Shown: one piece after another, positions 20,601 through 24,853 of the stretch
Position numbering within the stretch: position 1 is the stretch's first letter
How the letters are laid out: each line of letters starts with the position of its first letter
Origin: Thermoflexales bacterium
GTDB taxonomy: Bacteria > Chloroflexota > Anaerolineae > Fen-1058
Direction: 5' to 3'
DNA: 25,062 bases
Assembly (NCBI GenBank): GCA_016931085.1
Contig: JAFGFO010000298.1
Span: 1 to 25,062, forward strand
The notes under the pieces: model-generated
The model's input: the letters and a program-made list of their open reading frames with translations, nothing else
Told to the model about the DNA's origin: nothing
The model's database searches: none
Translations under genes and position numbers: made by a program

Positions 20601-22322
20601 CAAGACGAGCGTGTTGCCGATGGCGTCGTAGGCGAAAGAGGTCTGCCGCCCCAGGCCATCCGTGAGCGTGACAGGCTGTCCAAGGGCATCGTACTCGATC
20701 CTGGCCGTGTCGCCATTGGGGTCGGTCATGCTCAGCAAGTTGCCCTGCGCGTCAAAGGCGAGCGCCGTCGTATAGCCCAGTGAATCGGTGACCACGCGGA
20801 GGCGGCCAACGCCGTCGTAGCCGTAACGGAAGGTATACCCCAGGGGCGTGGTGAGGGAAACGAGCTGGCTGTTGGCGTCATAAGCCGCCGTATAAGCCGA
20901 CGCGTCGGGAAGCACCAGGCGGGTCATGTTTCCGCGCCCATCGTACACCGCCTGGATGGCGTTGCCCAAGGCGTCGGTGACGGCCGTCACCTGGCTAAAG
21001 CGCGCGTCGTAAGCGAAGCGGGTGGTGTTAAGCAAGGGATCGGTGAAGGAGCTGAGATGGCCCTGGCCGTCGTAACTAAAGGTCGAGGTATAGCCCCTGG
21101 CATTGGCAACAGCGATGAGGTTCTTGTTGGTGTCTTGCTTGTAGCGCGTCACGTTGCCCAACGGATCGGTCACATGCAAGCTCCCCTGGCGAAAGTCGTA
21201 GCGCGTGCGGCGCGTTTGATCTCCCACCGTACGCGTCACAGAAGCGTATGCCAGCTCTGGCGCTCTCGACATCACGTTGTTCCACGCCCCCACGCCCCCC
21301 AGGACAGGTATCGTTCTCCGGAAAGTGTAACTGAAATTCCAGGCTCCATAGCTTCCCGCGATCGAGCTCACCCGCAGGTCGGCCAGGCCGTAAGCCGGAT
21401 AATCGAGCCGGTAAGAAAAAACGTACGTTTGCCCGCCGGGCAGCGTGACCCAGCTCAGCAAATCCAGCTTCTCCGTGCCTATTGTGCGGCGTTCATAGTC
21501 GTAAGCGATCACCTGGCCGGCCGGGTCGCTGATCGTCCTCAGTCGCCCGTCGCCGTCGTAGCCCAGGGCCAGCGATTGCCCCAGGAAATCGTTCGTAATC
21601 CGGGTGGCGCGGCCGCCGCTATAATCCAGGCGGAGCGTCCGCCCATAGTCGTCCTGGACGGTCGTGAGCCGGCCGTCACCGTCGTAGGTAAAGCTCAGCG
21701 CCAGGCGGTTGGCCGCAGTGAGGCGGGTGAGGCTGCGATGGCGCTCGCTGTCAAAGTAATACACACTTCCGTCCGGGGTGTGCAGGCGATAGGCATTACT
21801 GCTAGCCTGGACGAGGCGATTGTGGACGCCGGCCGGGGGGCTGAACCCGCCGTTGCCGTCGGCCACGTAAGACTCTTCTCGCCCATCCGCCCAGTGGATG
21901 ACGATTTGCCTGTTGTCAGAGCGCGTGTAATAGATATCGTAGCCAAAGCGCCAGCCGCGCCCGAATCCGCGTTCCTGGTTGCTCAGCAGGCTGTTGTAAC
22001 TCAGCCGGCTGTAGAGGACCGGAAATGGATAACCGCCAGGCGAGCTGAGCAGGTCCAGACGACTGTAGTGGACGTTGCCGTTAAAGAGATTCACCCTGAC
22101 GCCCGGCGGCCCTTGGATGAGGGGCTGATCCGGGCTGCTCAGGTGGGCGCTGTCGCCGCCAGCCTGGGACTGCTCCGGCAGCGTGCTGGCCGGGGTGGGG
22201 TTGGCCGAGGCATAGGCCGGCCTGGGCGGCATGACGGGCATGCTCGACGCGAGCATGCTCGCGATGCACACCAGGGATACGGCTCGATAGAGCGTGCGAT
22301 TCCAACGCTGCTTGGGGTTCAT
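8652..22322 (-). CDS. Giant secreted RHS/YD-repeat multidomain protein
   Basis: This is a 4,556-residue predicted exported protein with no interruption over 13.7 kb. The start is ATG 22322, preceded by AAGGAGG at good spacing and followed by a signal peptide (about 1-40, ending A-Y-A-S-A). The upstream in-frame ATG at 22430 lies only a few bases past the likely transcription start. Order of parts: RHS/YD shell including the core (about 70-1110); a hydrophobic stretch and short helical region (1111-1200); a Gly/Ser linker (about 1235-1300); an amidotransferase-like segment (about 1312-1518); CARDB/Ig-like domains (1520-2210); two carboxypeptidase-regulatory-like domains (about 2215-2380); a basic insert with a heptamer array; beta-helix modules (2450-3180); a PPC-like domain (about 3191-3311); further CARDB/Ig-like domains, one very clear at 4328-4438; and C-terminal GYRIYLPLVIRS. 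RHS proteins usually end in a short toxin after the core; this one does not. It is the first gene of the operon. Surface display or a large extracellular adhesin is inferred. No toxin or immunity protein was recognised. Confidence 0.92.
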   Translation of the reverse strand: MNPKQRWNRTLYRAVSLVCIASMLASSMPVMPPRPAYASANPTPASTLPEQSQAGGDSAHLSSPDQPLIQGPPGVRVNLFNGNVHYSRLDLLSSPGGYPFPVLYSRLSYNSLLSNQERGFGRGWRFGYDIYYTRSDNRQIVIHWADGREESYVADGNGGFSPPAGVHNRLVQASSNAYRLHTPDGSVYYFDSERHRSLTRLTAANRLALSFTYDGDGRLTTVQDDYGRTLRLDYSGGRATRITNDFLGQSLALGYDGDGRLRTISDPAGQVIAYDYERRTIGTEKLDLLSWVTLPGGQTYVFSYRLDYPAYGLADLRVSSIAGSYGAWNFSYTFRRTIPVLGGVGAWNNVMSRAPELAYASVTRTVGDQTRRTRYDFRQGSLHVTDPLGNVTRYKQDTNKNLIAVANARGYTSTFSYDGQGHLSSFTDPLLNTTRFAYDARFSQVTAVTDALGNAIQAVYDGRGNMTRLVLPDASAYTAAYDANSQLVSLTTPLGYTFRYGYDGVGRLRVVTDSLGYTTALAFDAQGNLLSMTDPNGDTARIEYDALGQPVTLTDGLGRQTSFAYDAIGNTLVLTDPNGHAYHYAYNERGQVSHVIDPLNNTTRYTYDAAGQLTAVRDAAGRVTTFEYDALGRLVKETDPLNRATTYVYDLAGNVTRRTDARGQITTYAYDPANRLTAVDYPGAGSDEQYTYDALGNVVTHRGGSATLNLEYNAFSQLTRQAVSVQDKSVSYAYDALGQRTAMTDTQGSVTRYEYDARGQLERIVGPAGTTFYAYDPAGRRIRQGNANGTFVTYAYDRAGQLVTMTNHLANGDILSSYAYEYDAAGNRTRVSDAGGSVTAYSYDPLNRLVQVTYPGGRQVSYTYDATGNRLAEIDPTSGATTFTYDAAGQLTRMQTPTQTIAYTYDDNGNLASKQDASGVTTYDYDYENRLRAITYPGGAAQSFSYYPGPDGLRLSRTEAGGQASYYFYDEQNLLLETDASGGAVARYTAGLGPDEWIAMQRGGSTYTYLRDGLGSVTGLADPAQNVAATYQYDAFGQLVGQTGSVANPYRFTGRAYEPASGLYDYRARFYDPAAGRFLSRDPSPGYLLFPVTLNPYAYVANNPASYVDPSGRFAILAIVGIGIAVYGLAKWAKGTYEGVKDVYSKYNDQVQKRERFIDAMKNDDIPNMIKNHQDWQSSVLNTAGTAAALSGNIPGTLPSGGPAWSSLGDAYVAGTLTAMQTDGDLTPYGQMLYNQDGSQGYNGSGYGPGGSGTGSRPGFDRPSFFGGRGSGDDTFSAASPQFPAAGATGLLPSSGFQASQLDSPQLPVYRHVPRIALLWNGHAQEAGAFLNALGEPYDMLEPDFSPAIAALYPVLFIPDGGLFGLENSASFRARLEQYAARGGIVLVSAQEHGYEYAALPTPSGLPLDGYGWAEDVSCTGASTYFSQYHQAISGSRQQLYLSAFIDGYLSAFPDETVTLLTRDKNGYPAALLYPYQQGFVMISHLYAPWGMSFYQVTRDDLRTWRDMIAWSALGGLPGYSHSISPTLTFPDFSPGQTVSVTLRVQNASGQDAAGVRLVLINPDKEIVEQEVVSVTLGVGMTATLPFSATAPGTNPFDWTDWHKSTGVWAVDYVLLGAGGEALQEQAIGAAFVVSDPPEGIGRQRNWDLWVTAPTNRWTVGETGDFTFYLRNRSGQERSNAQVHYWFRSHLQATGDPAYDQVYPLGAVAAAQTVSFSVQATVLMADLALACLEEDGVRQICTPGYFFSPNPAAARVSVQLAQSSYYVGQPVTASVSLVNAETASYTATARLRALSPLGAVYDEQEQAFALGGRGTSASLVYTLAMPLTPTFGLHTVRVEVLRDELVVGGGLASFELPLPHVPVTVLDPSAYRLDQANAVSFRLDNQGGTDVVDGTFSVRLEAPDSQVVWSTSEPLELPGWESVTFTHAIPFSTTLGVYTLHYDAHVRGYLITRGSHKVAAAYAVARVTDKDRYSGGETMAVDVVVQNTGDLSETLDVRLEAPGAPFSQTQAATPGPGQTAELRYQVPLTTAITAGVHPMTVSVIVTGLANGAGPSSARLFQYIVLPARLRLSLPPGSGLQAGGRLPLQVTNVGGGLSAYAGQLFLRDSSGRVIAWGAAAGSLDSGEADTYELALPSDLREGLYNLGATYVAHATGQQVSLNRLVAIHGVEAELSAATAWQVYTAGEAITATARLTNTGAFSLGHGTLVLEGISMLGFGPLAGVVLDNTGRRLAGARVTLDEKRATWTNRTGEYFFESVGVGEHHFQVEAAPRGGLAGYLAYSSTQFVLGPQEPLTLTLYPAPTAELSGTLRASGGVTIVVGADVEISGPASGRSKGYVTVQPHLRTGGDGAYHFSHLEPGNYTLTVTAPGFQAHVTNITLGAGVNTHDVDLVPHSRKASRIPYSVLRSTSSEPGAGHSASSLRIASRTSRPPGLASLLPARLRRSPAADVGGTIVTPTTWTLANSPYTLTADVIVTRGVTLTIEPGVVVRGQSNSGLKVQGYLAAMGTPTQPITFTSSADSGPYQWQGLLFDGGLAGGELRHAVVRYGGRHDGVTYSNITVRNVLTGQVRIESSQVVSAHYSLVNYGLYVQDSRVVVSGTLFADNGYDTADYALYATGASTAITVANSAFVGNPGYALALPLDDLGRATGNTFSGNGRDRVVIWGGALAAEASLAPQSGLESYELGSDVVVSKGITLTVQPGVTVMGRANVELKMLGHLAAVGTPGQPITFTSSTDSGPNQWSGLIFDGGLAGGRLRHAVVRYGGNPNSLSPGGNRGVGIWVHDVLTGQVRIESSQVLSASQANTDYGLYVEDSRVVISDTLFAGNGSGATDTALYAAGPDTSIVVANSAFRDNAGRPMSVQAGDLPGVLRGNTFSGNGVNRLQLRGDGDKPAILADITLPNDNGLDGYELYDTVWVEQGVTLTVLPGTGLYPSDYFDGLSVHGHLRALGTPTQPITYAMIVGGPGKGILVEGAGSHAELQHVIIDSAYTSDGGVTLKSGATAHLKAVQVSNSLNCHGLYAMDSTVAVEDSRFVGGNWGGIDAYNARLVLTNTAVISNGWDGIDVSGAHLWGQGLEIANNGRVSSGDGLSANNSSVVTLTRSSVHGNSQYGIYAGSYGSPSRVTVRHSRVYGNGDYQVREMNYDERVDVRYNWWGTSSPTPTLFSSGYGQVITTPWLISSTFAPGYFELAGDVYEPNERFAQATPLAGANTALAAFLEPRGDADVYRLEVDEEGELLALADGAGTLLELNLSLYDASESRLASATAASGGEISAAAHVVPGLYYVRLAAGGDVPSSRSPYHLTLLLLDPRTDLVAQTVAQAGRSYEFGAFPVNLAPGASTALGATAPLSLAVPGGYYLRARLVNSLGQALGESTSAFFLSDNPLALTLQAGQPAYRPGQDVTVSGQVRNTGAVAIGPQTLELARNGVAFHTEPLTLPAGGVHAFSVTTTAPSATGAFTLSGQIGATAVTAILPVVEPVVDASLDAPDVQISTLDAQRSTLTLANNGLVAAALGVDFHGQPYTPTLQPGELAVYSRALLFTQTTAVLVHITGDVTRTLLHTVSVSAAPALSLGAGNPQREGDVEIAYTLANSGTLDMVGQVEFQISNFKFQIANCKSQILRRQGIAWVTPQEITLAGRQYPTREPQSAIHNAQYIVTRTHTLPAGAVLTDTLVISLARGLRPVQARLRIDEAHNPGLFSHSQGTAWEQTQMLTLTVRGEDDLRLAAFGAPTVTVAITNVGWNAFSGTLRAVGRQASAQSSLIFASLEQPIQVPTETARTFSVTLDTSGLNPGPYTITLEAWAGNGARAAAAAITGSVPGPEFVVAQVPTSTTLLSDRIVTLTFGVENRGKAPDLAALHFAVGSLEDAVKKQWVVAGQTALFTYTFYVPLDMPSMDVYATYAVTSPLDPQGDAGDMVFHVDGISLTVEASTDRPSYVEGEPLSVTLSITNADSRRGSGELRALVAFNMITHTRVFSLAPGAQVALTFPYTATFQADRKIFYGLYGQQNDRGAYLDTLYLYRHDLGATLELDKQVYRPGETVRAALVTTLTQGTLTPHVLAESYPSLALGSDSVFTFSLPADLARGSYAIYSTIHGCSCEADGREQVTWFDVAAPLIQVIRSDLSPGPYRPGDVLSATLTIACNDEMDAELQAWLGYPDGSYGAVFTQAVHLASRLDNRRLVSSTITGTQMGLHRLFYRLVPPGSGQGWTPPAREVKDRFPAELTERFDVGPAGLGRVATELASYAAATDMVQVVLDVYSQAGGPAQLVVTLDDGLVTTRSLSLAEGYQLVVVPLSGAISPGARQLTATLTMSDREGRSYWAAGQADFVYGDSLPDLYAGTPLAAPGGTITRTLASVVANEGQSAATATTARFYDGTPLTGTLIGAAAVPALDVGETAAVSVVWDVQGQGGKHTLSVAVEPVGEFDETDNEAQSIVSLPRLDSSLEVAPALVEAGKAVTLTSRLKNLQGAAALPVTVAVEIRSPQGSVVHSQAWTRVLSGAQELALGDAWQSGAGAVAGTYAVLQQVWDAYGEHDVSGASFTITAQPGYRIYLPLVIRS
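11364..11412 (-). repeat. Degenerate heptamer array (GGATTGC type), in frame
   Basis: The plus strand can be cut into successive 7-mers from 11364: GTATTGC, GCATTGT, GGATGGC, GGATTGC, GGCTCGC, GAGTTGG, GTATTGA. Seven degenerate units make up the array. It lies inside the giant gene and encodes part of a loop-like insert in a beta-sandwich domain. Confidence 0.6.
11470..11521 (-). repeat. Heptamer array (ATTTGAA/ATTTGCA), in frame
   Basis: There are seven consecutive 7-mers on the plus strand, ATTTGCG, ATTTGCA twice and ATTTGAA four times, followed by ATT. Because three heptamers equal seven codons, the encoded peptide repeats every seven residues (F-Q-I-S-N-F-K, F-Q-I-A-N-C-K). The array is strikingly AT-rich within a GC-rich gene, and the reading frame stays open through it. 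Confidence 0.9.
11824..11865 (-). repeat. Heptamer array (AACGTTG/AGCGTCG), in frame
   Basis: There are six consecutive 7-mers on the plus strand: AACGTCG, AACGTTG, AGCGTCG twice, AAATTTG and AACATCG. They encode a seven-residue periodic stretch (I-S-T-L-D-A-Q, R-S-T-L) at a junction between two Ig-like domains of the giant protein. One unit, AAATTTG, resembles the array at 11470-11521. Confidence 0.75.
12390..12750 (-). other. PPC-like (pre-peptidase C-terminal) domain in the giant protein
   Basis: The domain starts with D-V-Y-E-P-N-E and passes through G-D-A-D-V-Y-R-L and L-S-L-Y-D-A to G-L-Y-Y-V-R-L. This is the usual order of strands in PPC domains, which are often found in secreted bacterial enzymes and adhesins. 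It covers about residues 3191-3311 and directly follows the beta-helix modules. Confidence 0.65.
13590..14960 (-). repeat. Tandemly duplicated beta-helix modules within the giant gene
   Basis: Two neighbouring modules are similar at the DNA level. CGTAGCGCACCACGGCGTGG occurs at 14681-14700 and 14033-14052. CACCTGGCTGCTTTCGAT occurs at 14595 and 13932. The period is 648-666 bp depending on small in-frame indels, or about 216-222 residues. Each unit carries a G-(V/I)-T-L-T-(I/V)-x-P-G-V start, a Q-P-I-T-F-T strand and an L-R-H-A-V-V-R-Y-G-G rung. A third, more divergent module follows at about 13590-12780. Confidence 0.8.
15098..15146 (-). repeat. Heptamer array (GAATACG/GAATGCG), in frame
   Basis: There are seven consecutive 7-mers on the plus strand: TACTACG, CAATACG, GAATACG, GAATGCG, GGACGCT, TTGCGGG, AATGCGG. 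The array sits between the second carboxypeptidase-regulatory-like domain and the beta-helix, in a roughly 60-residue basic segment that does not look like either flanking fold (residues about 2390-2450). Confidence 0.75.
15180..15680 (-). other. Two carboxypeptidase-regulatory-like domains in the giant protein
   Basis: The first copy has L-A-G-V-V-L-D-N-T-G-R-R-L-A-G-A-R-V-T-L-type order with T-G-E-Y-F-F and an H-x-F-x-V-E-A end. The second has L-S-G-T-L, G-A-D-V-E-I, G-A-Y-H-F-S-H-L-E-P-G-N-Y-T-L-T-V and A-P-G-F. This is the familiar pattern of CarboxypepD_reg-like domains, small beta-sandwiches used as spacers or binding modules in surface proteins. Confidence 0.7.
17770..18390 (-). other. 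Amidotransferase-like Rossmann segment in the giant protein
   Basis: Residues about 1312-1518 read as alternating strands and helices, unlike the beta-only surroundings: R-I-A-L-L-W-N-G-H, a helix, L-E-P-D-F, P-V-L-F-I-P-D-G-G, R-L-E-Q-Y-A-A-R-G-G-I-V-L-V-S-A-Q-E-H-G, then G-F-V-M-I-S-H-L-Y. This resembles class I glutamine-amidotransferase-like (BPL_N/ThuA-like) domains. The position after the I-V-L-V strand, where such enzymes carry Cys, reads S-A-Q-E-H, so a classic Cys nucleophile is not evident and activity is doubtful. Confidence 0.5.
18990..19190 (-). other. RHS-associated core and candidate self-cleavage motif
   Basis: The core reads P-Y-R-F-T-G-R, then YDYRARFYDPAAGRFLSRDP (about residues 1062-1082), then N-P-Y-A-Y-V and N-N-P-A-S-Y-V-D-P-S-G-R. 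In RHS and Tc toxin C proteins a P-x-x-x-x-D-P-x-G-L motif marks autoproteolysis. Here the P, D, P and G are present (Asp1109) but the residue after Gly is Arg rather than Leu. A hydrophobic stretch (A-I-L-A-I-V-G-I-G-I-A) follows directly. Confidence 0.75.
19139..21750 (-). repeat. YD/RHS repeat tract of the giant gene
   Basis: About thirty copies of a roughly 21-residue repeat are visible, with the pattern (Y/F)-x-Y-D-x-x-G-x-L followed by a variable strand. At the DNA level the motif GTCGTAGGTGTA and close variants recurs on the plus strand. Such repeats form the hollow beta-cocoon of RHS and Tc toxin B-C proteins. Confidence 0.9.
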
Positions 22323-22328
22323 AGTTTT

Positions 22329-22335
22329 CCTCCTT
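22329..22335 (-). promoter_or_regulatory. Shine-Dalgarno sequence of the giant gene
   Basis: AAGGAGG on the minus strand, 6 bases upstream of the ATG at 22322. It decides this start over the in-frame ATG at 22430. Confidence 0.85.
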
Positions 22336-22441
22336 GCGCGAAATTTCTGCGCATGCGCGCACGGCCAACGACTTGGTGAGCAAAACCGGGGTGAGGTGGG
22401 GTTGGGGAATAGCTGCGAGTTGTGTTTCACGCACCGTTTTC

Positions 22442-22470
22442 GTTATATCACACTCTCAATCAAGTGTCAA
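22442..22470 (-). promoter_or_regulatory. Sigma70-type promoter for the minus-strand operon
   Basis: A perfect -35 box TTGACA (22470-22465) and a -10 box TATAAC (22447-22442) are separated by exactly 17 bases. Initiation is expected near 22435, about 113 bases before the giant gene start. No other comparable promoter was seen further down the gene series. Confidence 0.8.
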
Positions 22471-22569
22471 GCCAGCCCCAGGCGCAAGTTTTGCGACTAT
22501 CTATTGTTCTCGCCGGACAAGCCGCACCGAACACAGACCCTGCGACCAGGACTGCTTTCTCACCAATTG

Positions 22570-22578
22570 TGGTACAAT
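22570..22578 (+). promoter_or_regulatory. Extended -10 promoter for the phosphatase gene
   Basis: TGGTACAAT fits the extended -10 form TG-N-TATAAT with one mismatch. No convincing -35 box lies 16-18 bases upstream, which is acceptable for extended -10 promoters. Initiation near 22585 would give a leader of about 40 bases. Confidence 0.55.
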
Positions 22579-22626
22579 GGAGTCAACACGAATACACCGG
22601 CCCATAAACAGCATCGGGAGATTCGT

Positions 22627-24804
22627 ATGGCCATTTTCCCTGCCGTGTTTGTTCTCAACGCGGACGCGATTTCGAACCTGATCGGCCTGCTCCTGGCCAG
22701 CGTCATCACGGCCACTCTCCTGCTCGGCCAGGAAAGGACCCGCCTGAGCTGGTGGCTGGCCGGTTACCTGGCCGGCTTTGCCGCTCTGATGGGCTTCATG
22801 ATCGCCATCTCCGGCGCGGCACTGGCGAGTTGGATGCCGATGCAAGCGGTAAGCGTGATATGGGGGGCGGGCTGCCTGATCCAGTTCGCGTATTGTTTCC
22901 CTCGCCCTGTCCCCGCCCAGACAGGGGAGGCGCGTTTGTCCCTGGCCTTGTCAGCGGGCGCTTTTCTGGCCGGCGTGGGCATGCTGCCCGTCTGGTTGTA
23001 CAGTTGGACCGATCCTGTCGTGCCACGCTTGATCCCCACGGGATTGGCCGCCGCGCAGTTTTTGTGGGCCGTGATCGTTTTCGCCCGGCGAAGCGTGGCG
23101 CTGACTTTTCAACACACACGCCAGGCCGGCGCTCCCAGGGCGGGACGGGCAGTCTGGATGGCGTTGGCCCAACCGGCTGGCAAGGAGGCCCAAGCCACGC
23201 GCGCTTTTGTGTTAGCGGCCCTCAGCCCCATGCTGATAGCGGTATGGGTTGCCTTGTACTATGGCGGCGTCTTGCCCGATCTGCTGTACGACGTGGGGCT
23301 GGACCTGGGACTGTTGGCCTTTCCATTCCTGTTTTTCATGATCTATCTGAACTATTCCCCGCAGCCCACCTCCTTTATGCTCAAGCTGGTTCTCAGCACC
23401 CTGGTCACAGTCCTGATTGTGCTCAGCATCGCGAGCCAGGTCAGCCTGGCCTCTTTCGAGACGGCCTACGCCCAGGCCCGCCAGGCCGACTCTCTGCAGG
23501 TCGAGGAGGCGCTTTGGAGCACGGAGCCATCCGGCGCACTCGACCCGGCCCGCCTGCCCGCCCCGCTCGCTTTCGTCATCTCGCGCCCGGCCGGGGAGCA
23601 GCAAGCGCTCTACACGCAGCATTTCGCGCGCGACGGGCGCTTCGACCTGGGCTACGTCAACGCGCACGGCCTGGGCCGGCTGCCCACCGTCCCGGTCAGC
23701 CAGGCCGGCCCAGACAGCGACAGATTCTACTATCACGTGGCGTTCGAGCGGGACGGCCGCCAGTACGTCGTCGGCTTCCCCTATGCCGGCTACGCAGACG
23801 TGATCAACCCTCACGCGCTGCCGCTGGTGGCCGTGATCGTGGGCAGCGTCGTCTTGGTCCTGCTCGCCTGGCCGCTGTTCTTTCGCGTCAGCCTGGTCAA
23901 GCCGCTGGAGGCGCTGCTGGAAGGCGTGCGGCAAGTCAACGCCGGCAAGCGCGACGTGGCCGTGCCCATCCAGTACAACGACGAGATCGGCTTTTTGACC
24001 GGCGCGTTCAACGCCATGGTCACCTCCGTCAAGCGCGCCGAGGAACTCGAGGCGCTGCAAAAAGAGATGGAGCTGGCGCGCACGATCCAGGCCAGCCTGC
24101 TGCCTGCCAGCGCCCCGGTCGTGGCCGGCCTGGACGTGGCCGGCCTTTGCATCCCGGCGCGCGAGGTGGGCGGCGATTTGTACAGCTATCTTCAAGCGCC
24201 GCCAGGCACAGACGGGGGATGGGGGGTGGCGGTCGGCGATGTGACGGGCAAAGGCATGCCAGCCGCCCTGTACATGGCCGTCTCCACGGCCATGCTGGCG
24301 GCCAAGGCGCCTTTTGTGCCGGACGTGGCGCAGTTGATGGCCGAGATGAGCGCCGCGCTGCATCCGTACGTGTCGGCCAATCACATGAACACCGCCTTGT
24401 GTTACGTGCGCTTCGAACAAACCCCCCGCGGCTACACGGCGCACATTGCCAACGCTGGCCTGGTGGCGCCGATTTTGCGGCGCGGGACGCAGAGCGAATA
24501 CCTGGCGGTGGGTGGCCTGCCGCTTGGCATCGCGCCGGCGCTCCGCCCCTACGAGGCGCTGACCTTGCCCCTGCAGGCCGGCGATATGCTGGTGTTGTCT
24601 TCGGACGGCATCGTGGAGGCGATGGACGCCGAGCGCCGCCTGTACGGATTCGACTGCCTCGTGACGCGCGTGGCCTCCGCCCCGCCCGGCGCGCAGGCCG
24701 CGTTGGATTGGATCCTGGCCGGCGTGCAGGCCTTTAGCGGCGGCGTGGAGCAGCACGACGACATGACGGCGGTCGTGATCTGCGTGACGGGCCGGGACTC
24801 GTAG
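22627..24804 (+). CDS. Membrane HAMP-SpoIIE/PP2C phosphatase (RsbU-like)
   Basis: This is a 725-residue predicted membrane protein phosphatase. In the partner-switching pathways known for this family, such enzymes dephosphorylate an anti-sigma-factor antagonist. Residues 1-270 contain about seven or eight membrane segments. One more segment leads into an extracytoplasmic domain (about 275-395). A final membrane helix (399-419) precedes a HAMP linker (419-471, V-K-P-L-E and N-D-E-I-G-x-L-x-x-A-F-N-x-M). A short coiled coil (E-L-E-A-L-Q-K-E-M-E-L-A-R) leads to the catalytic domain. Its motifs are E-V-G-G-D-L-Y (Asp517), G-D-V-T-G-K-G-M-P-A-A-L (Asp538), S-D-G-I-V-E-A-M (Asp660) and H-D-D-M-T-A-V (Asp711/712), so metal-binding residues look intact. 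The start ATG at 22627 follows GGGAG with 6 bases spacing; the reading frame is open further upstream but lacks a signal there. The ligand is unknown. No kinase or antagonist gene is visible in the window. Confidence 0.92.
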   Translation: MAIFPAVFVLNADAISNLIGLLLASVITATLLLGQERTRLSWWLAGYLAGFAALMGFMIAISGAALASWMPMQAVSVIWGAGCLIQFAYCFPRPVPAQTGEARLSLALSAGAFLAGVGMLPVWLYSWTDPVVPRLIPTGLAAAQFLWAVIVFARRSVALTFQHTRQAGAPRAGRAVWMALAQPAGKEAQATRAFVLAALSPMLIAVWVALYYGGVLPDLLYDVGLDLGLLAFPFLFFMIYLNYSPQPTSFMLKLVLSTLVTVLIVLSIASQVSLASFETAYAQARQADSLQVEEALWSTEPSGALDPARLPAPLAFVISRPAGEQQALYTQHFARDGRFDLGYVNAHGLGRLPTVPVSQAGPDSDRFYYHVAFERDGRQYVVGFPYAGYADVINPHALPLVAVIVGSVVLVLLAWPLFFRVSLVKPLEALLEGVRQVNAGKRDVAVPIQYNDEIGFLTGAFNAMVTSVKRAEELEALQKEMELARTIQASLLPASAPVVAGLDVAGLCIPAREVGGDLYSYLQAPPGTDGGWGVAVGDVTGKGMPAALYMAVSTAMLAAKAPFVPDVAQLMAEMSAALHPYVSANHMNTALCYVRFEQTPRGYTAHIANAGLVAPILRRGTQSEYLAVGGLPLGIAPALRPYEALTLPLQAGDMLVLSSDGIVEAMDAERRLYGFDCLVTRVASAPPGAQAALDWILAGVQAFSGGVEQHDDMTAVVICVTGRDS

Positions 24805-24853
24805 ACATCATTGCCTCGTTATCCGGGGCCAAGACCATGTCACGACAAACACT

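Larger units (their letters stand above)
22323..22626. other. Divergent intergenic region between the operon and the phosphatase gene
   Basis: The region holds a promoter for each direction. The minus-strand transcript is predicted to carry a leader of about 113 bases. It contains a 10-bp palindrome, GCGCATGCGC, at 22349-22358, just upstream of the Shine-Dalgarno. The plus-strand leader is short, about 40 bases. No riboswitch or operator was recognised. Confidence 0.6.

Noticed and set aside
19139..21750. Regular short repeats resembling a CRISPR array or minisatellite
   Set aside because: The repeats are degenerate, in frame and encode the YD consensus of RHS proteins. There are no constant direct repeats with unique spacers and no cas genes.
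22323..22430. N-terminal extension of the giant gene starting at ATG 22430
   Set aside because: It would start only about five bases after the predicted transcription start, lacks a Shine-Dalgarno and hides the signal peptide. ATG 22322 has AAGGAGG and a proper signal sequence.
23212..24756. Minus-strand open frame of 514 codons opposite the phosphatase gene
   Set aside because: His/Gln/Arg-rich shadow of a well-supported HAMP-SpoIIE gene.
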